A stretch of DNA of 36,370 nucleotides from Methanolobus sp. (GCA_029762595.1 JARVGJ010000023.1:1-36370); one strand, 5' to 3'; counted from the stretch's first letter, positions 8,457 to 17,473 are shown. The notes: generated by a model not told the origin, from the letters alone. Translations and numbers: made by a program.

Positions 8457-9959
8457 TCATCCCCTGGTTACCTGTGAATCTGGTGTATTTCCAATATATC
8501 CTTCAACAACACTGAAAAGCTGTTTCAGTGAATCCTCGATATCGCGGTTCATCTCTGTGAGGATTTCCTGTACTTTTCCGATCTCCTCTCTGCGTGCCTT
8601 TATTCCCCTTTTCACCTCAACAGGTGCAGGTCCGCCTGTAATATCCCTTTTACTGATGTTCATAACAGGGTCCAAAGCTTCCTTTATCATCGCATCGGTC
8701 AGTCCCCGGCTACTCAGATCCTCACCAAGTATACTGCATGCTATAGCATCTATCCGGCCAAGTGTCGGTTTTTCGTTATCCCTTGCAAGCACGCCCACTA
8801 TCTGGTGTGCAGTCCTGAATGGAATACCGGCACATCTTACAAGCGTATCTGCAAGTTCAGTAGCTGTAGTAAAACCAAGCACAGACTTTTGGGCCATTGA
8901 ATCTGAGTTCACTTTCATGCCCGACATCATGCCCTTTGTGATACGAACAGCACCCCTGGTAGTCTCAACTGCACGCCACATATTGGGTGTAGCCTCCTGA
9001 AGATCACGGTTATAACTCAGGGGAAGGGCCTTGCAAAGTGACAACAGGGACATCAATGCACCTATGACCGTACCTGTCTTGCCCCTGACAAGCTCGGCTG
9101 AGTCCGGATTCTTCTTCTGTGGCATGATGGAGGATGTGGAGGCATACATGTCATCAAGCTCTATGAAAGAGAATTCCGTGCTGGACCAGATGATTATCTC
9201 TTCTGCCATCCTGCTTAAGTTGACCATTATATTTCCCATTGCAGATGCAGATTCAATGAGAAAGTCGCGTGTACTGACCGCATCCATGGAATTGCCAAGC
9301 AAGCTGTCAAATCCAAGAAGGGAGCATGTCCTGTTGCGGTCCAGGTCAAAACCTGTTGAAGCAAAAGCTGCAGAACCCAGCGGACATCTGTTCACCCTGG
9401 AAAAAGCGGCTATCACGCGTTCTATATCTCTGCCAATGGCATCGGAATGTGCAACCAGGTGGTGTGCAAAGGTGGTCGGCTGTGCATGTTGCAGGTGCGT
9501 GAAGCCCGGCATCAGGGTCTCAGTATTCCCGGCAGCCCTCTCAAGCAGCGTGGTTTGAAGCTCAAGCAACTCCTCTGCAAGGGACAGAAGCTCATCCCTC
9601 AATCTTATCCTGATGCAGGTCGCAACCTCGTCATTACGGGAGCGTCCGGAATGCATCCTGCCTCCGGTATCCTCCCCTACTATATCTATAAGCCGGGATT
9701 CCAGGGATATATGGATATCCTCATAGCTGTGGTCAAGCTTTCCGATACCTTCTTCCCTGATAATGGAAAGGCCTTTCAGAATGCCGGTGCAGTCCTTTTC
9801 TTTAATGATGCCCTGTTCATGCAGCATGACAGTGTGAGCCATGTCTACCAGTACATCAGCCTCAAATATCCATTTGTCAGCGGACATCGATGAAGTGAAA
9901 CGGATAATATCCTCATCAGGAGTTGAAGATAATCGTCCTCTACGTAAAATATCGCTCAT
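8457..9959 (-). CDS. argH: Argininosuccinate lyase
   Basis: ArgH splits argininosuccinate into arginine and fumarate, the last step of arginine synthesis. Fumarase/aspartase superfamily motifs are clear: [13 protein letters not shown] (about 102-114), [15 protein letters not shown] (about 153-167) and the signature [10 protein letters not shown] (about 277-286), which carries the catalytic Ser loop. At 500 residues it is slightly longer than usual, with a C-terminal tail of about 30 residues. The start ATG has GAGGTTAAAT immediately upstream. Its end is translationally coupled to gatD. Confidence 0.95.
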   Translation of the reverse strand: MSDILRRGRLSSTPDEDIIRFTSSMSADKWIFEADVLVDMAHTVMLHEQGIIKEKDCTGILKGLSIIREEGIGKLDHSYEDIHISLESRLIDIVGEDTGGRMHSGRSRNDEVATCIRIRLRDELLSLAEELLELQTTLLERAAGNTETLMPGFTHLQHAQPTTFAHHLVAHSDAIGRDIERVIAAFSRVNRCPLGSAAFASTGFDLDRNRTCSLLGFDSLLGNSMDAVSTRDFLIESASAMGNIMVNLSRMAEEIIIWSSTEFSFIELDDMYASTSSIMPQKKNPDSAELVRGKTGTVIGALMSLLSLCKALPLSYNRDLQEATPNMWRAVETTRGAVRITKGMMSGMKVNSDSMAQKSVLGFTTATELADTLVRCAGIPFRTAHQIVGVLARDNEKPTLGRIDAIACSILGEDLSSRGLTDAMIKEALDPVMNISKRDITGGPAPVEVKRGIKARREEIGKVQEILTEMNRDIEDSLKQLFSVVEGYIGNTPDSQVTRG

Positions 9960-10117
9960 ATTTAACCTCGTGATAAATTTGTTTGTGATAAAGTGTGATA
10001 GTAAAACAATTGAAAATGGTCCTGATATTAGCGTGGTATTGGTGTAAATAGTTAAATAGGAATCGGTTTTTTGGATTTTGTCATTTCAAATACAACAGAA
10101 CAGGCGGAGGGCATATA

Positions 10118-10258
10118 CTGGATTACACCATAAGTTATGGTACAATAGAGATAGACAGCACTAACAAACTCTATCTGGAACTAACCGCAAACCAGGATTA
10201 TCTTAACATGGGCTTTTCACCTGATCTGGGTCCAGAACTGGAAGAAGCTGAGAACTGA
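10118..10258 (+). CDS. Candidate small ORF with non-ATG start (unverified)
   Basis: An open frame with no upstream in-frame ATG, GTG or TTG runs to the stop at 10256-10258. If CTG at 10118 served as start it would encode 46 residues (LDYTISYGTIEI..., ending ELEEAEN). GGCGGAGGG (10103-10111) lies six bases upstream of that codon, and a TATA-like GTTAAATAG near 10051-10059 could drive it. The last 20 codons overlap the histidine kinase 3' end on the opposite strand. CTG starts are rare, so this is a candidate only. No family is recognised. Confidence 0.25.
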   Translation: MDYTISYGTIEIDSTNKLYLELTANQDYLNMGFSPDLGPELEEAEN

Positions 10259-12159
10259 ACCTGTCTCATAGGAATACATACATGGACATCTGTTCCCACA
10301 CCTTCCTGACTCTCTACCCATATATTCCCTTTATGGCTTTCCACTATCACTTTACTGATATAGAGCCCAAGGCCATTGCCACCGTAATTCCTTGTTGAGG
10401 AACTGTCTATCTGATGGAACTTGCGGAAAAGGACGTGGATATCCCTCTCAGAAACACCGATACCAGTATCACCTATTACTACATGCACACTTTCATCTTC
10501 AATATGTGCAGAAACGGTGATGGTACCATTTATGGCTGTGAATTTGACCGCATTATCCATCAGGTTAAGGAAGACCTGTTGCAGATATGTCCTGTCCCCT
10601 TCAATTGAACAGGAATCAAAGCTAATATCCATACAAATGTGCATGTTCTTTTCTTGTATAATATCAAAGAAGAGGTTCACAACGTCATTAAGAAGAGAAA
10701 ACAATTCGATCCGTTCAAAATTATACGTTATGTTCCCGTTCTGGTTTGTGCTCACAAAAAGCAGAGAGTCAATAAGATTCTGCAGTTTGCGTGATTTTGC
10801 TACCACACGTTCTATGGCATCCATCTGACCCTGGTTCAAACTGCCTAAAGTACCATCATATAATAGCTCACTGAAACCTTTTATGGACGTAAGGGGAGTA
10901 TTCAGCTCATGCCTCAGGTTTGCCAGGAATTCATCCTTGAGCCTGTCAAGGGATTTCAACTCTTCATATGCGCTTTCCAGCTTACGTGTTGAATTCTTTA
11001 AAGCTTGCTCTGTCTGCTTGCGCTCGGTGATATCACGTATATGACCTACAGCCATGATCACGTCACCTTTTGTATCATATACAGGGAATATACGGAAATC
11101 CCTTACCCTGTGGTCAAAAGGATCTGTGTGCTCTAACTCTTTCATGCAACCTGTTGAAAAAACATCCTTTATAGGACAAGGGTCACGTGGCATAAGATCA
11201 TGTGTAAAACAATCACATAGCAGTGGATGCGGGTCATCTTCCTGCGGAGGAGATATCATATCGCTTTTCCAGTTACTGGTAACTATCCTCATTTCCCGGT
11301 CCACGACAATAATAAGATCCTGGAGGGCATTGAAAGTGCTTGTAAGCAGTTCTTTCTGGTTCTGCAGTTCTTCACGGGAATTCTTATTCTCTGTTATATC
11401 AGCTATAAGACCTATGCCTCCTTCAATGCTGTTATCCTTTGACCTCAGGGGCACATAGTATGAGCGAAGGAAGATCTCCCTCCCGGATATCCTTGCAGAA
11501 TATTCGTTCTCATAGAAGGGAAGGGTTTTGCTGCGGGGATCGGCAAATAGATGGTTTAGACGATCATCATTTACATAGTCAAATAACTCTGCACCAACAA
11601 CATCTTTCTTATGGGTATGGAATATATTGAGAAAACTTCTGTTGCAATGGGTTATAGTCCCCATGTGGTCTACAAAGATTCCCAGGGGAGATGCATCGAA
11701 TATCAACCTGTAACGTTTTTCAGAATCAAGAAGTGCATCTTCTACGTGTCTCCTTTCTATCACTTTACACAGTCGTGATGTGATAACATCCAGAAGACGC
11801 TGCTCGTCTTTGAGGAAAGGACCCATATCGTGCAAAGGACGCTCTTCCCGATATGATACATTAAGTGAACCGTGTTTTATTCCATTTATCAGAATATCAC
11901 TGGACAATGATGTGTCACTCTTCTCAAAGCCATTGGTCCTGTAAACTTCCCCATCCAGTACTATACATGCCTCTGCAACCTCTGGATAGAGAAAAGCTGC
12001 AGGCAGTTTTTGCAGGATGCCCCTGAGAAGGGAATTGAGAGGTATATACAGATCAAAAAGATCGGATACACTGTAGATGCATTCAAGTTCCCGTTCTCTT
12101 TTTTCCAGGAAATCTATTTTTTGTACAATGTTTTGGTTTAAGTTAATGATCCACACCAC
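10198..12159 (-). CDS. Soluble PAS-domain sensor histidine kinase
   Basis: This 653-residue protein has no membrane segment, so the signal is cytoplasmic. Order: coiled N-terminus and a GAF-like region (about 25-135), PAS 1 (about 145-258), PAS 2 (about 272-378), coiled linker, HisKA (LRHELNTPLTSIKGFSELL, phospho-acceptor His417), then HATPase_c with N box LNLMDNAVKF, G1 IGDTGIGVS and G2 GGNGLGLYISK. PAS 2 contains Cys315, Cys317, Cys328 and Cys338. No response regulator is adjacent. The start is GTG at 12159 with no clear Shine-Dalgarno sequence; an in-frame stop lies four codons further up, so the N-terminus cannot extend far. Confidence 0.9.
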   Translation of the reverse strand: MVWIINLNQNIVQKIDFLEKRERELECIYSVSDLFDLYIPLNSLLRGILQKLPAAFLYPEVAEACIVLDGEVYRTNGFEKSDTSLSSDILINGIKHGSLNVSYREERPLHDMGPFLKDEQRLLDVITSRLCKVIERRHVEDALLDSEKRYRLIFDASPLGIFVDHMGTITHCNRSFLNIFHTHKKDVVGAELFDYVNDDRLNHLFADPRSKTLPFYENEYSARISGREIFLRSYYVPLRSKDNSIEGGIGLIADITENKNSREELQNQKELLTSTFNALQDLIIVVDREMRIVTSNWKSDMISPPQEDDPHPLLCDCFTHDLMPRDPCPIKDVFSTGCMKELEHTDPFDHRVRDFRIFPVYDTKGDVIMAVGHIRDITERKQTEQALKNSTRKLESAYEELKSLDRLKDEFLANLRHELNTPLTSIKGFSELLYDGTLGSLNQGQMDAIERVVAKSRKLQNLIDSLLFVSTNQNGNITYNFERIELFSLLNDVVNLFFDIIQEKNMHICMDISFDSCSIEGDRTYLQQVFLNLMDNAVKFTAINGTITVSAHIEDESVHVVIGDTGIGVSERDIHVLFRKFHQIDSSSTRNYGGNGLGLYISKVIVESHKGNIWVESQEGVGTDVHVCIPMRQVQFSASSSSGPRSGEKPMLR

Positions 12160-12258
12160 ATTCTGGAGAGATTAATATATAATTATAATTTATATTTTTA
12201 ATATTAATAGATTTTGTTGCTAATGGATGTTATTGCAAATTTCGCTGAAAAGCTGCAG

Positions 12259-12300
12259 GAAACAACTTAACTGCTTACAGAAACAATTTAACCGCTTACA
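12259..12300 (+). promoter_or_regulatory. Tandem 21-bp direct repeats in the dapL promoter
   Basis: Two abutting 21-base units (12259-12279 and 12280-12300) differ at two positions. Both begin GAAACAA and end GCTTACA. They lie just upstream of the TATA-like ATATTAAATAG (12303-12314), and the start codon is at 12383. A 21-base period places both units on the same DNA face, as expected for cooperative regulator binding. Confidence 0.6.
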
Positions 12301-12382
12301 ATGATATTAAATAGGTGTGATTCATTAGAATAGATGCATAGATGCCTCACGGCAAAGAAAAATTCATAATTTAGGTGAATAA

Positions 12383-13540
12383 ATGTATTCTGACAGGATA
12401 AACTCATTGCCCCCGTATTTGTTTGCAACTATAGACGAATCGAAAGCAGCGATGAAAGCAAAAGGTGTAGATGTTATAGATCTTGGTGTGGGAGATCCGG
12501 ACCAGCCTACCCCAAACCACATTGTGGAGTCGATGTGTGAAGCTGTACGTGATCCGCAAACCCACAAATACCCTTCCTACACAGGGATGCTTTCTTTCAG
12601 GAAAGCTGCTGCTGACTGGTGCAGGGAAAGCAGGGGACTGGACATAGATCCTGCATCTGAGACCCTGACAATGATCGGTTCAAAGGAAGGTATCGCTCAT
12701 ATCCCCCTGGCTTTTATCAATCCAGGTGATGTAGCACTTTGCCCCGACCCGGCCTATCCGGTCTACAAGATAGGGACCCAGTTTGCAGGCGGAGAGCCAT
12801 ACATAATGCCCTTGCTGAACGAAAATGATTTCCTGCCCGATCTGGATGCAATACCAAAGGATAAGCTGGAAAAGGCAAAGATCATGTTCCTCAACTACCC
12901 GAACAATCCCACATCAGCCATTGCAGATGAGAAGTTCTTTGAAGAGGTGGTCCAGTTTGCCCGTGACAATGATATAATCGTCATACATGACAATGCCTAT
13001 TCCGAAATGACCTATGACAATTACAAGGCACCAAGCTTTTTGAGCGTTGACGGTGCAATGGACGTTGGTATAGAGTTATATTCACTGTCAAAGACCTATA
13101 ATATGACAGGATGGAGACTTGCCTTTGCTGTTGGTAACAAGGATGTAATATCCGGTTTCGGTAAGGTCAAGTCCAACGTTGACTCAGGTGCCTTCGATGC
13201 CATACAGAGGGCAGGGATAACCGCACTTTCAGATTCCCAGCAATGTGTTGCTGACATGAACCGCATCTACGTCAAAAGAAGGGATGCACTGCTTAAAGGA
13301 TTGCAAGAGATCGGTCTTGATGTAAAGCCACCAAAGGCGACATTCTACGTATGGGCACCGGTGCCCGATGGATACGATTCCGTTGGATTTGCCAAATTGC
13401 TGCTTGAGAACGCAGGTATTGTGGCAACACCCGGTGTAGGCTTTGGAACCTACGGTGAGGGCTACATAAGGTTCGCACTCACCCGCCCGGTAGAAAGGAT
13501 CAATGAAGCAGTAGAAAGAATGAGCAAACTCAATATCTGA
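12383..13540 (+). CDS. dapL: LL-diaminopimelate aminotransferase (DapL type)
   Basis: A PLP fold-type I class I/II aminotransferase of 385 residues. Visible motifs are [12 protein letters not shown] (substrate loop, 33-44), [10 protein letters not shown] (170-179), [11 protein letters not shown] (202-212, PLP Asp203 region) and [12 protein letters not shown] (Schiff-base Lys237). The sequence resembles methanogen DapL, which converts tetrahydrodipicolinate directly to LL-diaminopimelate for lysine synthesis. The neighbours are unrelated, so another aminotransferase specificity is possible. ATG is preceded by AGGTGA at four bases. T-rich tracts after the stop (13548-13590) probably terminate transcription. 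Confidence 0.88.
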   Translation: MYSDRINSLPPYLFATIDESKAAMKAKGVDVIDLGVGDPDQPTPNHIVESMCEAVRDPQTHKYPSYTGMLSFRKAAADWCRESRGLDIDPASETLTMIGSKEGIAHIPLAFINPGDVALCPDPAYPVYKIGTQFAGGEPYIMPLLNENDFLPDLDAIPKDKLEKAKIMFLNYPNNPTSAIADEKFFEEVVQFARDNDIIVIHDNAYSEMTYDNYKAPSFLSVDGAMDVGIELYSLSKTYNMTGWRLAFAVGNKDVISGFGKVKSNVDSGAFDAIQRAGITALSDSQQCVADMNRIYVKRRDALLKGLQEIGLDVKPPKATFYVWAPVPDGYDSVGFAKLLLENAGIVATPGVGFGTYGEGYIRFALTRPVERINEAVERMSKLNI

Positions 13541-13915
13541 TGCTCAATTCTTTTTAATTCATAAGGTTCTTTTTTCTTTTTCCAATTTTTAGTCGTTTTA
13601 GTTTTACTCTCATTTATCTATTCTCCGGATAAAGACGACAGATAAAAATAAAAGCAGAGAGATCCAAAAACAAAAAAACGATCTTGCTTCAGACGACACA
13701 TATTTCATTACCGGTTTATAATTTACTGTTCATCAATTTAAGCTACTGGAATACGATGATCGACCTTAACGTATAGGGAAGTAAATAGTGGCATATAAAG
13801 ATAATAAATAATATATATTTTAATATTATTTACTTTAGATTAATTAAATATATGGACATAAGTTCCAAAAATAACTACATCCCGGCAATATAGGTGAGCA
13901 TACTTCCATACATCT
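13541..13915. other. Intergenic, dapL terminator and AT-rich promoter region
   Basis: T-rich tracts at 13548-13590 fit archaeal termination of dapL. A strongly AT-rich stretch (13797-13855) with several TATA-like runs probably holds the promoter of the next gene. No ORF or RNA fold is recognised. Confidence 0.5.
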
Positions 13916-14311
13916 ATGCTCACTAAAAATATCAATAAGAGTTTTGTCAACACAGAAGAGATATACAGGTTCCTGCATGATGCCAGGTATATAATCCTGC
14001 TTTACATTGTAGGAGATTTCCTGACCACATTCCATGCGCTTAACAATGGATACGGGTTTGAGGAGAATGGGTTCCTTGCGGGCATAATGGCTGAGCACGG
14101 CCTGTGGTCGTTGCTTGTGGTCAAATTGCTGATATTGCTTGTTATCTACTGGAGCTACAGGTCAATAAAAGCATCAGTTCACTCATATGCAGGGAAACTC
14201 TGGGATATCTCAAGACTGGGAATCGGCCTGTTTGGCCTTGTGCTTGTGATCAACAACCTGATGGTGATATTTGTGAGCTTAAGCCTGTTCGAGTACCTGG
14301 GCCTCTCCTGA
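13916..14311 (+). CDS. DUF5658-like small membrane protein
   Basis: This 131-residue protein has three or four hydrophobic segments (about 22-42, 60-85, 103-127). The pattern GDFLTTFHALNNGYGFEENGFLA, an Asp and Thr in the first helix followed by a Glu-x-Asn-like motif, resembles the DUF5658 family of small prokaryotic membrane proteins of unknown function. No strong ribosome-binding site lies at the ATG. The last 33 bases overlap the 3' end of the convergent phoU-like gene. Confidence 0.6.
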   Translation: MLTKNINKSFVNTEEIYRFLHDARYIILLYIVGDFLTTFHALNNGYGFEENGFLAGIMAEHGLWSLLVVKLLILLVIYWSYRSIKASVHSYAGKLWDISRLGIGLFGLVLVINNLMVIFVSLSLFEYLGLS

Positions 14312-15361
14312 AAGAGAATCCTTTATCTCTGTTGCCTTCATGTTTATGACCATCTCGGCGATATCGGCACTGTATTCAGCTATGCGCTGGAAACTTTCAA
14401 CTATTTTCCTCTGCCTCTCATGGTAAAGATAAAAAGTATTATCTGAAAGATCGCATTTGCGCGTGATCCTGTTGCCAAGTACAGAGGCCATACCTGATGC
14501 CTTTATAACCTGATTGGCAAGTTCAGTATTGATCTCCAGCACAGACCTGAAAGAATCCTTGAACAGCTTTTGTGCAAGCACTCCCATCTCAATGATATCC
14601 CCGTTCTCCTCTTTGTTACCATCCATCTGGGTAACAACATGAGCTATCCCATTAACATGGTCACCTATACGTTCCATGAGCTTTATGATAAGGCGATATC
14701 CAAGGCAATCCTTGGAGTTCTTTATGCCCAGTTTCTGCGAGAGGGAAGAGTCCTCAAGGGCGGCTTTGATCTGCCGGACACTTAACAGGTAGAACTTGTC
14801 AACATCATTGTCCCGATGAATTACATCCCTGGCAAGTTCGGAATCAGCTTCACGCAAAGCAACTATGGAGTCTTCTATCATGGAGTATATGATACGGAAC
14901 ATGCTCTGAAGGGATTTTTCCAGGGATATGTCCTGGAAGTTCAGAAGGTTTTGAAGTATAATCTCGGTCCGGGACTCTTCCACTATCTCGATACCTATGA
15001 GGCGCTTGCGGGCAGATTCCTTGAGATATTTTCTTTCAGAGGCCGCAAAACCCCCGGGGCAGACTATGCGTATGATATCGTAACCCACAAGATAATTTGC
15101 AACAAGCTGCCTGAAGTTCTCTTCCTGGTCCCCGGAGACAAGCATTTCAACCTTTGAATGTGTATTCTTTCTCTGGCCACCCTGGTCAGGGGCTACTATC
15201 AGTGAGCGGTCCGGCCTTACTGTGAGGATCACTGCATCGCCTGCACTTAGCCCATTGCTCCTTACCCATTCAATAGGAAGCGAAACTATGTAAGTAGAAC
15301 CGCCTGTCAACTGGATCTTTCTTTTATCTGATATGTGCATCCTTCCTTTATAGTAGATCAT
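14279..15361 (-). CDS. phoU: AbrB-PhoU fusion, phosphate uptake regulator
   Basis: The 360-residue chain begins with a SpoVT/AbrB-like DNA-binding domain (about residues 8-58, MHISDKRKIQLTGGSTYIVSLP) and continues with two PhoU-type helical bundles (about 105-345). In archaea this fusion is thought to tie transcription control to Pst transport. The gene starts one base after the stop of the prepilin-like gene (TAA-G-ATG at 15365-15359), implying translational coupling. An alternative ATG at 15340 would still keep the AbrB domain. The pst genes themselves lie 7 kb upstream on the same strand, with pilus genes between. The 3' end overlaps the convergent membrane gene. Confidence 0.85.
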   Translation of the reverse strand: MIYYKGRMHISDKRKIQLTGGSTYIVSLPIEWVRSNGLSAGDAVILTVRPDRSLIVAPDQGGQRKNTHSKVEMLVSGDQEENFRQLVANYLVGYDIIRIVCPGGFAASERKYLKESARKRLIGIEIVEESRTEIILQNLLNFQDISLEKSLQSMFRIIYSMIEDSIVALREADSELARDVIHRDNDVDKFYLLSVRQIKAALEDSSLSQKLGIKNSKDCLGYRLIIKLMERIGDHVNGIAHVVTQMDGNKEENGDIIEMGVLAQKLFKDSFRSVLEINTELANQVIKASGMASVLGNRITRKCDLSDNTFYLYHERQRKIVESFQRIAEYSADIAEMVINMKATEIKDSLSGEAQVLEQA

Positions 15362-15362
15362 C

Positions 15363-16499
15363 TTAAAGGATTTCCAGGTAACCGGAAACCTGGCTGAGCC
15401 TTGATGTCATGCCGTCATCATCGGTTATCTCAAGGTCTATAGTGACGTTTTTGTCATTGTAAGGATCAATTCCAATTGGCCTTACAACCATGCCTGAAAG
15501 GTTGTAGTCATACAGTGCTTCCGTGCCGTTGCCGGAGTCCCTCGATACGGCCCACCTGTAGCCGGTAATGAAACCGTCGGTGTCCTGCGAACCTGATGCA
15601 TCCAGTATAATATAACTACGAGGGCTTTGGGTACCGTTGGCACTCTGAAGGTATTCCACTTTGAAATTAACTTCGGCTATTGGCATAGGCGGGGTGAAAA
15701 GTTCCCTGAATACGTTGATATAGGAGCTGATGATCTCCACCTTTAACGGGTCGCTTGCTGCAGGGGGAATCCCTGCAAATGAAGTGAAATCTACCTGGTA
15801 GCTTATATCGTAATTGGTAGTGTTGGTGAGATTGCCTCCGGAGCCGTTCCCAAAGAAAGTGATCTTTCTGCTATCATTGCCTATTGAGAAGTTACCCGTT
15901 TTAATGCACATGGTGGAATTGGACGAGTAATTCACCTGGTAATCATAAGGCACTGCACCATAGGCATCCCAGGGATGTTTTTTGAGGGAATAGGTGAAAT
16001 CAAGGCTGTTATTGGTCCATCCTGAAGTGTATATGGTCTCTGTGCCCGCAACAGTGATGTCCGAATAGTTCAGATGAATAGTCTTGCTTTTAGTTGCAGG
16101 GATCTTCAGCCGTCGGTTTGCATTGTAGACAGCAGGATAATTGTTGTAGGCATCCAGCGAACCCGAACTGTCATATGCCCTGAAATTGAGGAAGTAACCA
16201 TTGTTTATGCTTATTGCAGAGATATAGGAATCCTCAATGTTGTTATTGAAGACCAGCAGATCAACAGACTGCCATGAGCTGCCGTCACCTATGGGTTTGA
16301 TGGAGACTATCTTCAGGTTCTCATTCTCCACGGACGACTGGAAACTTTCACGTTCCATGGCATCCTTCTGCATTGTAGAGATCATGAAAGCCACGCTTGA
16401 GGCAGCTATCACCGTAATGAGTATCAAGAGCAGTGTACCGAATATAACGGAAACCCCGCGATCATCCCGCAGGAATGTATGCATATCCTTGCCAGCCAT
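15363..16499 (-). CDS. Large prepilin-like surface protein with PKD-like domain
   Basis: 378 residues. RDDRGVSVIFGTLLLILITVIAAS (given here only as the N-terminal class III signal, residues about 11-34) is the archaeal type IV pilin N-terminal motif, cleaved by an EppA/PibD-like peptidase. The ectodomain holds about ten N-glycosylation sequons. A PKD-like C-terminal part follows (DASGSQDTDGFITGYRW, then ITDDDG; about 300-378). It is much longer than major pilins, so a minor or adhesive subunit is inferred. A TATA box at about 16521-16530, some 27 bases from the ATG, predicts a leaderless transcript. It is coupled to phoU and lies near the secretion ATPase genes. Confidence 0.85.
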   Translation of the reverse strand: MAGKDMHTFLRDDRGVSVIFGTLLLILITVIAASSVAFMISTMQKDAMERESFQSSVENENLKIVSIKPIGDGSSWQSVDLLVFNNNIEDSYISAISINNGYFLNFRAYDSSGSLDAYNNYPAVYNANRRLKIPATKSKTIHLNYSDITVAGTETIYTSGWTNNSLDFTYSLKKHPWDAYGAVPYDYQVNYSSNSTMCIKTGNFSIGNDSRKITFFGNGSGGNLTNTTNYDISYQVDFTSFAGIPPAASDPLKVEIISSYINVFRELFTPPMPIAEVNFKVEYLQSANGTQSPRSYIILDASGSQDTDGFITGYRWAVSRDSGNGTEALYDYNLSGMVVRPIGIDPYNDKNVTIDLEITDDDGMTSRLSQVSGYLEIL

Positions 16500-16603
16500 C
16501 TGTGATGAGAAGTGTATTACTTATTATATACTTTGTTTCCATAATATATATAGCCCAACATATTCTATTTAGATGGCTGATTTATTCCAAAACGATTTAA
16601 ACA
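16500..16603. promoter_or_regulatory. Divergent promoter region, prepilin / FlaH-like gene
   Basis: This 104-base AT-rich spacer serves two divergent genes. TTATTATATA (16521-16530) fits the minus-strand prepilin gene; ATATATATAG (about 16543-16552) or CTATTTAG (about 16565) could serve the plus-strand gene. Shared promoter space suggests joint regulation. Confidence 0.5.
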
Positions 16604-17299
16604 ATGATTACTTTTAGGGATTTGATGGTGTTAACTAGCTTCGGTTTGAAAAACGTACCTGTAAATGTGGTACTGCTGGTAGAGGAAGACATAGGAGATG
16701 TGAAGGGTGTCTTTTTCCGCAAGATCAGTTCCGATGCACTGTCCATGGGAAAGCGGGTATATTATATATCCACACGAAGCTCTGAGAAGGACATCATAGA
16801 AGAATTGAAGGTTTTTGGCATCAAGGAAATACCGGAGAATTTCATCATCATCGGAAATTTCTCAGATCATGTAGCCTTGCTTGATATGTGCTACCGGCGG
16901 CATAAACTGAGCAACAGGCTTTACGGCGATGTCAATGGCCCGCTGCACAACATAACCGATGCTGATGTGTGTATCATAGATATGTTCTCCTCACTGCTGA
17001 TACATGAGGATATAGAGGTTATCTCCGAGACCATCGAAGCACTTATCAGCATCAGCAGACAGGAGGATATTACGTTCCTGCTTTCTGCCGACACGGGCAT
17101 CCTCCCCGAGAGGGCCGAGAAGATAGTCCGCTCCATGGTTGACGGCGTGATCCAGTTCAGGACCGAATACATCGGCGGTAAGATCAACAGGTACATAAAT
17201 ATCCCAAAGATGAAAGGCAGCCTCCCTCTCACAAAAATGATAGCTTACAATGTCACAAACCAGGGTATCACCATGGATACAAGGGAAAGGGTAGGTTAG
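16604..17299 (+). CDS. RecA/KaiC/FlaH-like protein lacking Walker A
   Basis: A 231-residue protein with the alternating beta-alpha layout of RecA-fold KaiC/FlaH proteins. Where a P-loop (GxxxxGKS/T) is expected after the first strand, the chain reads LLVEEDIGDVKGVFFRK (24-40), with no GK[ST]. The strand DVCIIDMFSSLL (121-132) looks like Walker B and TFLLSADTG (157-165) like the following strand. A non-hydrolysing FlaH relative acting with the nearby pilus ATPase is inferred; alternatively it is a distant signal-transduction ATPase. It is transcribed divergently from the prepilin gene. No Shine-Dalgarno sequence is seen, so it may be leaderless. Confidence 0.65.
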   Translation: MITFRDLMVLTSFGLKNVPVNVVLLVEEDIGDVKGVFFRKISSDALSMGKRVYYISTRSSEKDIIEELKVFGIKEIPENFIIIGNFSDHVALLDMCYRRHKLSNRLYGDVNGPLHNITDADVCIIDMFSSLLIHEDIEVISETIEALISISRQEDITFLLSADTGILPERAEKIVRSMVDGVIQFRTEYIGGKINRYINIPKMKGSLPLTKMIAYNVTNQGITMDTRERVG

Positions 17300-17310
17300 T
17301 CCCAAAGATG

Positions 17311-17352
17311 CTGTATTGATGCTGATTTGATACTGTACTGATGCTGATTTGA
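17311..17352. repeat. Degenerate direct repeats flanking MITE copy 2
   Basis: CTGTATTGATGCTGATTTGA is followed by ACTGTACTGATGCTGATTTGA, two near-identical 20-base units. Similar CTGATG/GATACTGTACT fragments recur after the MITE up to about 17575, so the element appears to sit in a decayed repeat tract. Confidence 0.6.
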
Positions 17353-17473
17353 GCTCTGTAGAAAAGCTATTATCAATAATTTGTGAACCTCAGATACACT
17401 CAACTCCGTAGAAGGTGAGTGTATCCGTATTTATCTGTGGGTTATTAATAAAGAAAGGATTTCTACAGAGCCC
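17351..17473 (-). repeat. MITE-like palindromic repeat, copy 2
   Basis: A 123-base element with near-perfect terminal inverted repeats (GAGCTCTGTAGAAA at 17351 and, on the other strand, GGGCTCTGTAGAAA from 17473). A perfect central hairpin has arms GATACACTCA (17393-17402) and TGAGTGTATC (17416-17425). Outer parts are also loosely self-complementary, so the whole element can fold. It matches 78-189 in inverted orientation. No clear target-site duplication and no ORF. Confidence 0.8.

Noticed and set aside
9031-9893. Long plus-strand ORFs opposite argH
   Set aside because: argH motifs and its ribosome-binding site on the minus strand explain the region.
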